A stretch of 64,000 nucleotides of DNA from JABMQB01 sp963677475 (GTDB taxonomy: Bacteria; Bacteroidota; Bacteroidia; Bacteroidales; Prolixibacteraceae): positions 186,001 through 250,000 of the forward strand of contig CAXXQD010000016.1 of assembly GCA_963677475.2 (NCBI GenBank). Direction: 5' to 3'. A program made the position numbers and the translations under genes. Positions 37,149 through 45,013 of this stretch are shown here, piece by piece. How positions within the stretch are numbered: the stretch's first letter is position 1; every line of letters begins with the position of its first letter. The notes below the pieces were generated by a model. That model ran no database searches. It saw nothing but the letters and a program-made list of their open reading frames with translations, and was not told the origin of the DNA.

Positions 37149-38380
37149 TAGTTTTTCATTTCTGGTACCATCGAGCAAATATTTACAATTACCTCAACCG
37201 CTTTTTTCATTGAGTTTATGGGAACAAATTCGAATGGGCCGTGGAAATTATGCCCACCTGCAAAAATATTAGGGCACGGTAACCCCATATAAGAAAGCCT
37301 TGCACCATCCGTTCCTCCTCTGATTGCTTTGACCTTTGGAATCACGCCTGCTTTCTCCATTGCCTTCTGAGCCAATTCAACGATTTCCATTACCGGTTCT
37401 ATTTTTTCGCGCATATTATAATACTGATCCTTCATATCCAGGTGAATGACTTTGTTGCCAAATTCAAGATTGATCATTTTAACAATATCGCCTAATAGTT
37501 CTTTCTTCGACTTAAATTTCGTTGCATCATGATCTCTAATTAAGCATTGTATCTCAACTTTTTCAACAGAACCATTAAAGGAAAGTATATGGTAAAAGCC
37601 TTCGTATTTATCGGTATGTTCAGGTCTTTGGGAAGATGGAAGCATTGCCAGGAGTTTTTGCCCAACAATTATTGCATTGATCATTTTATTTTTTGCCGCT
37701 CCCGGATGTACACTCCTGCCTTTAATTGTAATTTTGGCAAAAGCAGCGTTAAAATTCTCAAACTCTAATTCGCCAATTTCCCCGCCATCAAGGGTATAAG
37801 CGAAATCGGCACCAAATTTTTCGACATCAAACTTATCGGCACCTTTGCCAATTTCTTCATCAGGGGTAAAACATATTTTTATTTCACCATGCTTAATTTC
37901 CGGATGTTTAATAATGTAATCTGCAGCAGTAATAATCTCCGCCACTCCGGCTTTATCGTCCGCACCTAGCAAAGTTGTCCCATCGGTTATAATAACATCC
38001 TCTCCCACATAATTCAATATTTCAGGAAACTCTTTTGGATCGATGCTAACATTATTTTCTTTATTCAATACCAAGGTTTTCCCATCATAAGACGATATTA
38101 TTTGCGGTTTAACGTCTTTCCCGCTAAAATCCGGACTAGTATCCATATGGGCAATAAAACCAACAACCGGGCATTTCCTAGCAATATTTGAACTTATACT
38201 TCCTGTAACATACCCATTCTGATCAAGTTCAACATTCTCCACCCCAATCGACTTTAATTCAGCTACAATTTTTTCAGCAAAATCCAACTGTCGGCCTGTA
38301 CTTGGGAACGAATTACTTTCCGGATCAGATGTAGTATGCTCTTTCACATATTTTATAAACCTATCAACAACTTTTTCCAT
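37148..38380 (-). CDS. pepT: Peptidase T (tripeptide aminopeptidase)
   Basis: 410 residues, the standard size. Metal ligands and catalytic acids are in GFIAHMDTSPDFSGKDVKP, TLLGADDKAGVAEI, CFTPDEEIGKGAD and AGGHNFHGPFEFVP. The lid domain includes GRSVHPGAAKNKMINA. It is a cytoplasmic di-zinc M20B enzyme that removes the N-terminal residue of tripeptides. It lies between an unknown gene (3 bp gap) and tilS (1 bp overlap), forming a three-gene unit. Confidence 0.96.
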   Translation of the reverse strand: MEKVVDRFIKYVKEHTTSDPESNSFPSTGRQLDFAEKIVAELKSIGVENVELDQNGYVTGSISSNIARKCPVVGFIAHMDTSPDFSGKDVKPQIISSYDGKTLVLNKENNVSIDPKEFPEILNYVGEDVIITDGTTLLGADDKAGVAEIITAADYIIKHPEIKHGEIKICFTPDEEIGKGADKFDVEKFGADFAYTLDGGEIGELEFENFNAAFAKITIKGRSVHPGAAKNKMINAIIVGQKLLAMLPSSQRPEHTDKYEGFYHILSFNGSVEKVEIQCLIRDHDATKFKSKKELLGDIVKMINLEFGNKVIHLDMKDQYYNMREKIEPVMEIVELAQKAMEKAGVIPKVKAIRGGTDGARLSYMGLPCPNIFAGGHNFHGPFEFVPINSMKKAVEVIVNICSMVPEMKN

Positions 38381-38383
38381 AAC

Positions 38384-39073
38384 TTAAACATCATCTGCAT
38401 TAAAACTAAATCCCAATCTTTTTCCTGTTTTCATTTTTGAAAGGTGCATTTTTTGTATCATCTGATCAACAGTTGCAACTTTTACTTGTTCATATGGGGG
38501 CACCAAAAGGTCAAACTGGACACAATATTGAATCGCAATTTCAATAATTTGCCTCAATACCCCGGGCGATATGGTATCGACTTTAAAATCTTTTAACAGC
38601 TCATCCGATTGCCTTTTGCCTTCCACAAAAAAATGTTTTTCCTTATTAATAAAAATCCGTGCAACCAAATACCCCAAATCGTTTCGTCGATCATACTTAA
38701 ACGAATCGCTCAAAAAGTTATAAATATTAATAACCCCACAATAACTTCTCAACACATCTTCTTTTATATACTTCATTTTCCAGATAGGATGCTGGTTATC
38801 AAATTCAAAAACATTGGTATGCATACTAAAAATCAGCACATCGCCACCCACCATAAATTCGGCTTCAAAATCTCCACGATCTTTAAATTTCGGTAGGTTT
38901 TTATCTTCAACTTTTCCTTTTAATAATTTTACATAATCGCGTTCGAGCTGTTTTAAAACTTTTTTTAAAATCAAAAACGAAAGCTTGGTATTTTCATATA
39001 CTTCGTGTTTTACGGAAGACTTTAAAATAAAAGCTTCCACAACACTATTTCGGAATTCCTTTTCTTCGCTCAT
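38384..39073 (-). CDS. Conserved-looking protein of unknown function
   Basis: 229 residues, soluble, without signal peptide or membrane helix. Charged N-terminal helices (ILKKVLKQLERDYVKLLKG) precede a beta-rich middle (AEFMVGGDVLIFSMHTNVFE; KYDRRNDLGYLVARIFINKE) and a final helical part (QIIEIAIQYCVQFDLLVPP). I do not recognise the family. It is the first gene of the unit with pepT and tilS, only 3 bp from pepT, and it has a terminator of the proS gene upstream. Probably cytoplasmic. Confidence 0.75.
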   Translation of the reverse strand: MSEEKEFRNSVVEAFILKSSVKHEVYENTKLSFLILKKVLKQLERDYVKLLKGKVEDKNLPKFKDRGDFEAEFMVGGDVLIFSMHTNVFEFDNQHPIWKMKYIKEDVLRSYCGVINIYNFLSDSFKYDRRNDLGYLVARIFINKEKHFFVEGKRQSDELLKDFKVDTISPGVLRQIIEIAIQYCVQFDLLVPPYEQVKVATVDQMIQKMHLSKMKTGKRLGFSFNADDV

Positions 39074-39106
39074 CAGAAATTATTTTGAGAATTAAAAGTA
39101 CATAAA

Positions 39107-39135
39107 AAAGAAAAGCAGCCCAAAGAGCTGCTTTC
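39107..39135 (-). terminator. Intrinsic terminator of proS
   Basis: On the minus strand AAAGCAGC (39128-39135) pairs with GCTGCTTT (39113-39120), loop TCTTTGG, followed by TCTTTTTT. Confidence 0.78.
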
Positions 39136-39155
39136 CAAATTCATATTTTTTTCTT

Positions 39156-40631
39156 TTAATAAGATAATGCAAATAAAACCCGGCGTTGCGACGGTTCTCC
39201 AGAATAAATACACTTTCCTTTTTCCTCTTCATAATCCAAAGGCAAACAACGAATAGTTGCTTTGGTCTCTTCCTTAATTTTTTGTTCCGTCTCCGAAGTT
39301 CCATCCCAATGCGCAGAAACAAACCCGCCTTTTTTTGATAAAACTTCTTTAAACTCACCGTAACTGTCCACTTTTGTTACCATTGAATCACGATACACCA
39401 AAGCCTTATTAAATATGTTTTCTTGTATTTCATTCAATAAATTTTCAATGTATTGATCAATATCCTCTAACGGAACAACTTCTTTGGCAAGCGTGTCACG
39501 CCTTGCCACCTCACAGGTTCCATTTTCCAAATCACGTGGTCCAATGGCAATCCTGACTGGAACACCTTTTAATTCGTATTCTGCAAATTTCCATCCTGGT
39601 TTTCTGTTATCGCTATCATCGTATTTAAAAGAAATCCCGCGCGCTTTAAGTTTCCCGGTAACTTCATTTACCTTTTCGGAAATACTGTTAAGCTGTTCTT
39701 CTTTTCGATAAATAGGAACAATGACCACTTGATAAGGAGCTAATTTAGGTGGAAGGACTAAACCATTATCGTCGGAATGTGCCATAATTAACGCTCCCAT
39801 AAGCCTTGTTGAAACTCCCCATGAGGTAGCCCAAACATATTCTTCTTTTCCTTCTTTGCTGGCAAACTTAACATCAAACGCTTTTGCAAAATTCTGCCCA
39901 AGAAAATGCGACGTACCTGATTGTAATGCCTTACCGTCTTGCATTAATGCCTCAATTGTATACGTTTCCAATGCTCCCGCAAACCTTTCATTGGCTGATT
40001 TAATTCCTTTAATTACCGGAACTGCCATGTATTTTTCTGCAAATTCACCATAGAGGTTAATTATTTTTTCGGTCTCTTCAATAGCTTCGTTTTTTGTTGC
40101 ATGTGCAGTATGGCCTTCCTGCCATAAAAACTCGGCTGTACGGAGAAACAACCTTGTTCTCATTTCCCATCGAACAACATTTGCCCATTGATTAATAAGC
40201 AATGGCAAATCCCTATATGATTGAATCCAATTTTTGTAGGTATTCCAAATAATTGTTTCCGAAGTAGGTCGCACAATAAGCTCTTCTTCAAGCTTTGCAT
40301 CGTCGTCCACCACTACCCCATTACCATCAGGATCATTTTTTAATCTATAATGAGTAACCACAGCGCATTCCTTGGCAAAACCTTCTACATGGTCAGCTTC
40401 CTTACTAAAAAAGGATTTTGGAATAAATAAGGGGAAATAAGCATTAACATGCCCGGTTTCTTTAAACATGCTATCGAGCTGAGCTTGCATTTTCTCCCAT
40501 ATTGCATAGCCATAGGGCTTTATAACCATACAACCCCTTACAGCTGAATTTTCGGCCAAGTCGGCTTTAATTACCAAATCTTGGTACCATTGCGAATAAT
40601 TTTCTTCTCTTGATGTTAATTCTTTAGCCAT
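39156..40631 (-). CDS. proS: Prolyl-tRNA synthetase, archaeal/eukaryotic type
   Basis: 491 residues. Class II synthetase: motif 2 region VVRWEMRTRLFLRTAEFLWQ, LQSGTSHFLGQNFAKAF, and anticodon-binding domain APYQVVIVPIY. It lacks the editing insertion domain of the bacterial long form and ends with the LFALSY tail and C-terminal Tyr typical of ProS type 3. It attaches proline to tRNA-Pro in the cytoplasm. Single gene, divergent from the lipoprotein at 40730, with a terminator downstream. Confidence 0.96.
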   Translation of the reverse strand: MAKELTSREENYSQWYQDLVIKADLAENSAVRGCMVIKPYGYAIWEKMQAQLDSMFKETGHVNAYFPLFIPKSFFSKEADHVEGFAKECAVVTHYRLKNDPDGNGVVVDDDAKLEEELIVRPTSETIIWNTYKNWIQSYRDLPLLINQWANVVRWEMRTRLFLRTAEFLWQEGHTAHATKNEAIEETEKIINLYGEFAEKYMAVPVIKGIKSANERFAGALETYTIEALMQDGKALQSGTSHFLGQNFAKAFDVKFASKEGKEEYVWATSWGVSTRLMGALIMAHSDDNGLVLPPKLAPYQVVIVPIYRKEEQLNSISEKVNEVTGKLKARGISFKYDDSDNRKPGWKFAEYELKGVPVRIAIGPRDLENGTCEVARRDTLAKEVVPLEDIDQYIENLLNEIQENIFNKALVYRDSMVTKVDSYGEFKEVLSKKGGFVSAHWDGTSETEQKIKEETKATIRCLPLDYEEEKGKCIYSGEPSQRRVLFALSY

Positions 40632-40729
40632 TTTACTAAATTTGGTATAGAATTTGCGTTCTTAGTATCGTAATTTCGGTACAAATAAAGTAAATATTAT
40701 TGACATTAAATATACAGGGAGGACACGTA

Positions 40730-42217
40730 ATGAAAACTAAATTATTATTATTCGCGGCAGTTGCATTCTTATTTAATGCATGTTCTACCGGCACTTATGT
40801 CGCCGGTTCATATCAGGATGATATATATTTCACCCCCGGAGATATTCCACCTCCAACCTATGTAGCTGAAAATAACAATCCATCTGCTGACAAACAGATC
40901 AAGTCTTCTGAAGACCTTTATATAATGAGCCAAATGAGTCAAACTGAAGATGGTTCGAATGTGATGAACAATCACATATTTGAGGCAAATAATGATTCTT
41001 ATATTGATGCCCATACCTATAATTTGGAAGAGATGGAATTGATGGAAAGTGATACAACCATTCTTCAGGACAGTATGGATATCAAATACATTATCAATAA
41101 TTATTACGACGATAATAATATGGATTATGCCTATCGCATAAGACGATTCCATCGTCCATATTTTTACGACCCATTTTACTGGGATTCATGGACTTACTAC
41201 GATCCATTTTATGGATACGGATATCCATATTATGGAAGTTTCGGTTATGGATATGGATATTACAGTCCATACTATAGCTACTGGGGAAATCCTTATTTCG
41301 GGTTCGGATTTGGTTTATATGGTTTTGGATACCCTCATTATTATGGGCATCACCACTATGGATATGGAGGATATTACGGACATGGTGGATATTATGGAGG
41401 CTATGCCTACAATAATCGTTCAAATGGTGCTGTAAATTACGGCAGAAGGACAAGCCTGAACAATTATTCGGATTATTCGAGCAGGTCGGTTGCATCCAAT
41501 AAAAGTGCAACGCTTCAGGACACCAGGAGATCAAGCAGTAGCACTAATGGACGATCTGTAAGAAATGGACAGTCAAGCGTTAGGCAAACTTCTGCAGACA
41601 ATAGAAGGACAACTACATCAAATGCTGTATTATTAGAAAGAAGACGGGGAACAGATTCGGGTTCTAGTTACAGGAGCGCGGTAAATAATGGACAAACCAG
41701 AAATACCAATACCGTGGCAACGCGTCCAACTTCAAGTAGAAGGACAAGTTATTCCAATTCATCTACAACCAGAACTTACAATCCAAGTTATAGCAGGCCA
41801 CAAACATCAAACAGGTCAAGTTATAACAGATCAAATACTTCAACTTCTTCAAATGTATACACCAGGCCAAGAGTTGTGAATAGTAATTCTTCAGTTAATA
41901 CAAAATCTAGTAATACCACAACAACACGTAGCTATTCCAACAGCTACAGGTCAAGCTCTACATATAACAGAAGCAAGTCCAATTCAACAAATTCAGGAAG
42001 AAGTTACACTACCTCTTCCAGGTCAGGTAGCTCTTCAAGAAGTTACACTCCAAGCAGTAGTTCTTATTCCGGGTCAAGATCATCAGGAAGCTATTCTTCC
42101 GGAGGCGGATCAAGAAGCTCAGGTTCGGTTTCCAGAAGTTCTGGAGGAAGTAGTTCAAGGAGTTCAGGAGGAAGCAGTTCAAGAAGTTCTTCCAGTTCAT
42201 CAAGAAGCAGAAGGTAA
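40730..42217 (+). CDS. Low-complexity surface-type lipoprotein (Tyr/Gly-rich then Ser/Arg-rich)
   Basis: 495 residues from ATG 40730, supported by an AGGGAGG ribosome-binding-like sequence 8-14 bases upstream and by the lipoprotein signal LLFAAVAFLFNAC. Residues 20-135 are acidic and ordinary. Residues 140-235 are packed with Tyr, Gly, Pro and Phe (YYDPFYGYGYPYYGSFGYGY), and residues 240-495 are almost only Ser, Arg, Thr, Asn and Tyr with frequent SSRSSG and RSSYNRS units. No enzyme domain. Probably an outer-membrane lipoprotein with a disordered, basic, surface-exposed or wall-contacting tail. Reading frames in other phases here are products of the repeats. Confidence 0.8.
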   Translation: MKTKLLLFAAVAFLFNACSTGTYVAGSYQDDIYFTPGDIPPPTYVAENNNPSADKQIKSSEDLYIMSQMSQTEDGSNVMNNHIFEANNDSYIDAHTYNLEEMELMESDTTILQDSMDIKYIINNYYDDNNMDYAYRIRRFHRPYFYDPFYWDSWTYYDPFYGYGYPYYGSFGYGYGYYSPYYSYWGNPYFGFGFGLYGFGYPHYYGHHHYGYGGYYGHGGYYGGYAYNNRSNGAVNYGRRTSLNNYSDYSSRSVASNKSATLQDTRRSSSSTNGRSVRNGQSSVRQTSADNRRTTTSNAVLLERRRGTDSGSSYRSAVNNGQTRNTNTVATRPTSSRRTSYSNSSTTRTYNPSYSRPQTSNRSSYNRSNTSTSSNVYTRPRVVNSNSSVNTKSSNTTTTRSYSNSYRSSSTYNRSKSNSTNSGRSYTTSSRSGSSSRSYTPSSSSYSGSRSSGSYSSGGGSRSSGSVSRSSGGSSSRSSGGSSSRSSSSSSRSRR

Positions 42218-42237
42218 TTAATTGACTTGAAGCCTAG

Positions 42238-42285
42238 AAAACCTTTAAATTCTCAGGAAAACTATACCCTGGTTGAAGGTTTTAT
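42238..42285 (+). terminator. Branched hairpin after the low-complexity lipoprotein gene
   Basis: AAAACCTT (42238-42245) pairs with AAGGTTTT (42276-42283) and encloses CAGG/CCTG. No long T-tract beyond the stem itself, so termination strength is uncertain. Confidence 0.4.
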
Positions 42286-42321
42286 ATATATTGAAAACAT
42301 TAAACAAAAATTTAATACCAA

Positions 42322-43818
42322 ATGAAACATTTAATAACTATAATTCTTCTGGTGATTGCAATTCCAACTATTGGATTCTCCCAGGGAATAATTGATGCGT
42401 ACCGACTCTCTTCGCATCAAATAAATGGAACGGCCAGGGCAGCAAGTATGGGAAATGCCTTTGGTTCTCTTGGTGGTGATTTTACTTCCCTATCCATAAA
42501 CCCAGCGGGTATTGCCGTATATAGAAGCAATGAATTGGTTTTTACGCCCACTTTAAATATCAGCTCATCAGAGATGAATTTGGTCGGATCAAAATTCTCT
42601 GATAACAACACAAAATTTAAACTAAACAATATTGGTTTTGTAGGCACGTACTCTAGCAAAAACCAGGGTTCTGGTATTGTAAGTTTCAATTTCGGTATCG
42701 GGTACAACAATATTATGGATTACGACAATGATTTTTTCGTTGAGAACAACCAATCACCAATATCATTTTTAGATGGGATTGTAAACTGGGCAAGTTCTGA
42801 AGCTTTGTCCTGGGATTATCTTGGAAGTAATTATAACAATGTTGAATTTCGTGATTGGCCTGCAAAGTTGGCTTGGGAAACCTATTTAATGGATCCATTT
42901 GTTGATGACCATAACAATGAAGTTGAAGGCGAATACATAAGTATTTTATATGACGATGAAAAAGTTGACCAGGTTAAAGTTTATGAGCAAAGCGGAGGAA
43001 TTAATGAGTTTGTATTAAGTGGTGGACTTAATATTAACCATAAGTTATACCTTGGGGCAAGTGTTGGGATACATGATGTAAATATCAATCAATTAACAGC
43101 TTATACGGAATATTTAGAAGACGATAATTCGTTTACCTATTACGATGATTTATACATTGAAAGTGAAGGGTATAATTTTAAATTGGGGGCAATTTTCAAA
43201 CCGACAAACTCTTTAAGGCTTGGATTGGCTTACCATACCCCTACCTATTACATGCTTACAGAAGAAAATATCTTAGCAATGAATTCCAGACTGTACGAAG
43301 AATATTATGATGAAGCCCGTAATATCTATGATTATGATTTCAGGACTCCTTCAAAGGTTATAATGAGTGGTTCATTTGTATTCGGAAAAAAAGCAATACT
43401 AAGTGTTGATGGTGAATATCAGGATTATTCAAATATGAAATTTAAAAACGGTGGGGTAAACGAATCTGATGATTTCAGTGATGTGAATTCCAAAATTGAA
43501 GGCTCGTACAAAAGCGTCTTTAATGTTAAAGTTGGTGGCGAGTATAAATTAACTCCGCAGGTAAGCCTGAGAGCTGGTTACGAAACATACGCAAACCCGT
43601 TTGATGTTTCACAAACTGAAGAGTTTACGATGTTAAATGATGATAGCTCTATCCTCTCTTTCGGATTAGGTTATACAACTGGTAAATTCTTCACGGATAT
43701 TGCCTACACTCAAGCAAACAGCTCCTATTTGGTTTACAATATACAACCGAATATAGAAAAGGTAGAACTTGAAAATACCAAATCTAAAATATTATTAACG
43801 ATTGGTTTTAAATTTTAA
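42322..43818 (+). CDS. Outer-membrane beta-barrel protein, OmpP1/FadL-like
   Basis: 498 residues with a signal peptide (MKHLITIILLVIAIPTIGFS). The mature N-terminus GTARAASMGNAFGSLGGDFT then NPAGIAVYRSNEL is the hallmark of the OmpP1/FadL/TodX group in Bacteroidota. A barrel of alternating strands follows, with LGLAYHTPTYYM and SLRAGYETYANP, and the final strand LLTIGFKF ends in Phe. FadL-type barrels take up hydrophobic molecules; the ligand here is unknown. It follows the lipoprotein gene by 104 bp and is closed by its own terminator. Confidence 0.83.
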   Translation: MKHLITIILLVIAIPTIGFSQGIIDAYRLSSHQINGTARAASMGNAFGSLGGDFTSLSINPAGIAVYRSNELVFTPTLNISSSEMNLVGSKFSDNNTKFKLNNIGFVGTYSSKNQGSGIVSFNFGIGYNNIMDYDNDFFVENNQSPISFLDGIVNWASSEALSWDYLGSNYNNVEFRDWPAKLAWETYLMDPFVDDHNNEVEGEYISILYDDEKVDQVKVYEQSGGINEFVLSGGLNINHKLYLGASVGIHDVNINQLTAYTEYLEDDNSFTYYDDLYIESEGYNFKLGAIFKPTNSLRLGLAYHTPTYYMLTEENILAMNSRLYEEYYDEARNIYDYDFRTPSKVIMSGSFVFGKKAILSVDGEYQDYSNMKFKNGGVNESDDFSDVNSKIEGSYKSVFNVKVGGEYKLTPQVSLRAGYETYANPFDVSQTEEFTMLNDDSSILSFGLGYTTGKFFTDIAYTQANSSYLVYNIQPNIEKVELENTKSKILLTIGFKF

Positions 43819-43843
43819 ACCAGATTTACATATCATATTAAAG

Positions 43844-43874
43844 GGCATTATTCGTAAAAATAATGCCTTTTTTA
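43844..43874 (+). terminator. Intrinsic terminator after the FadL-like gene
   Basis: GGCATTATT (43844-43852) pairs with AATAATGCC (43859-43867), loop CGTAAA, followed by seven T residues. Confidence 0.85.
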
Positions 43875-43932
43875 TAAGATATTTGATATCTGCGCGTTTT
43901 ATCAACAAAACAAAATATAAAGCATCGAAACA

Positions 43933-43963
43933 TTGACTGGTATTTCATTTAGTAATAAATTTG
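43933..43963 (+). promoter_or_regulatory. Bacteroidota-type promoter of the small protein gene
   Basis: TTG (43933-43935, within TTGAC) and TAAATTTG (43956-43963) are 20 bases apart; both elements match well. The leader before ATG 43986 would be about 17 nt. Confidence 0.6.
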
Positions 43964-43985
43964 ATAAAACTGAAAACAAACCCTG

Positions 43986-44276
43986 ATGACACTGTTTTCT
44001 AAAATAGATTACAACAATTCGCTAACAAATTTTGAGCGGGAGGAAAAGGCTGGAAGAAGGATCCGGATGGGAGAACTGGAAACTTCCATATGGCTGCAAA
44101 ATAACCATATTCAGTTAGAAATGATCAAAGAAATTTCTTTAGAAATGCCAGATCCAAGAATAGTGATAATTAAAGAAGGTGAGCACATGGGATTTTATAT
44201 ATATTCCCATAAAGTTAAAACTTGTTATAGGTACTCACCTCAATTAGTAAACGTACAATTAAATCCGGCCACCTAA
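43986..44276 (+). CDS. Small protein of unknown function
   Basis: 96 residues, charged, no signal peptide or membrane helix. Sequence pattern: an N-terminal helical part with FEREEKAGRRIRMGELET, then strands around IVIIKEGEHMGFYIYSHKVK. I do not recognise a family. It has its own strong promoter, and its stop codon falls inside a terminator hairpin that lies just before the methyltransferase start. That arrangement suggests a unit in which the two downstream genes receive only read-through unless the terminator is bypassed. Confidence 0.65.
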   Translation: MTLFSKIDYNNSLTNFEREEKAGRRIRMGELETSIWLQNNHIQLEMIKEISLEMPDPRIVIIKEGEHMGFYIYSHKVKTCYRYSPQLVNVQLNPAT

Positions 44277-44289
44277 GGGTGGTTTTTTT
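44269..44289 (+). terminator. Terminator hairpin directly before the methyltransferase start
   Basis: CCACC (44269-44273) pairs with GGTGG (44278-44282), loop TAAG, followed by seven T residues at 44283-44289. The ATG of the next gene starts at 44290. Confidence 0.65.
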
Positions 44290-45003
44290 ATGAAAGATCC
44301 CATTGGAATGGCAATTCATGACCATCAGTTTAAAAAGCCAACAGAAAGTATAATCATTAACAGTAACCTCACTGAAGGAGAAGAAATTGTTCCTTCCTAT
44401 TTTTTTCGAACAAAAAAGGAAATGCCATTTCTTGAAAAACGTGCCATAGAGCTGTGCCGAGGCAAAATTTTAGATGTAGGGGCCGGAGCAGGACCACATT
44501 CTATCATTTTGCAGAAGCAAGGATTTGAGGTTACCGCGCTTGAGCAATCACCACTTTCATGTGAAGTTTTAAAAGCCCGAGGGATTTCCAATGTTGAAAA
44601 TTGCAACATTAATGATTATAATGAACAGCAATTCGATACCATACTTTTACTAATGAACGGTATTGGCATTGCAGGTGATATGCATGGACTTCATGAACTA
44701 TTTGGCACTTTAAAAAAATTACTCAATCCTGATGGACAGATACTTTTGGACTCTTCCGACATTAAGTATCTTTTTGAAGAAGAAGATGGTTCTATTTGGC
44801 TGGATATAAGTTCCGAAAACTATTATGGGGAAATGGAATACCAGGCAACCTATAAAAATGTTACAAGTAGTCCTTTTAAATGGCTATTTGTTGATTTTGA
44901 TAATTTATCTGATATTGCTTCAAAATATGCATTAAAATGTGAAAAACTGGCAGATGGCGATCATTTTGATTACCTTGCCAAGCTAACACATAAAAATATT
45001 TAG
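44290..45003 (+). CDS. Class I SAM-dependent methyltransferase
   Basis: 237 residues from ATG 44290, or 231 from ATG 44308. The Rossmann motif I is ILDVGAGAGPHSIILQKQG, followed by the acidic strand end VTALEQSP, motif II-like QFDTILLLMNGIGIAGD and GQILLDSSD. The substrate cannot be told. Because ATG 44290 follows the T-tract of a terminator without any room for a ribosome site on a short leader, the downstream ATG may be used or the message may be read through from the small protein gene. 10 bp before the DUF4954 gene. Confidence 0.85.
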   Translation: MKDPIGMAIHDHQFKKPTESIIINSNLTEGEEIVPSYFFRTKKEMPFLEKRAIELCRGKILDVGAGAGPHSIILQKQGFEVTALEQSPLSCEVLKARGISNVENCNINDYNEQQFDTILLLMNGIGIAGDMHGLHELFGTLKKLLNPDGQILLDSSDIKYLFEEEDGSIWLDISSENYYGEMEYQATYKNVTSSPFKWLFVDFDNLSDIASKYALKCEKLADGDHFDYLAKLTHKNI

Positions 45004-45013
45004 CTGAATAGGT

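Noticed and set aside
41094..41534. Long open frames in other phases of the Tyr/Gly-rich lipoprotein gene
   Set aside because: Repetitive codons keep several phases open; only the 40730 frame has a ribosome site, a lipoprotein signal and a coherent protein.
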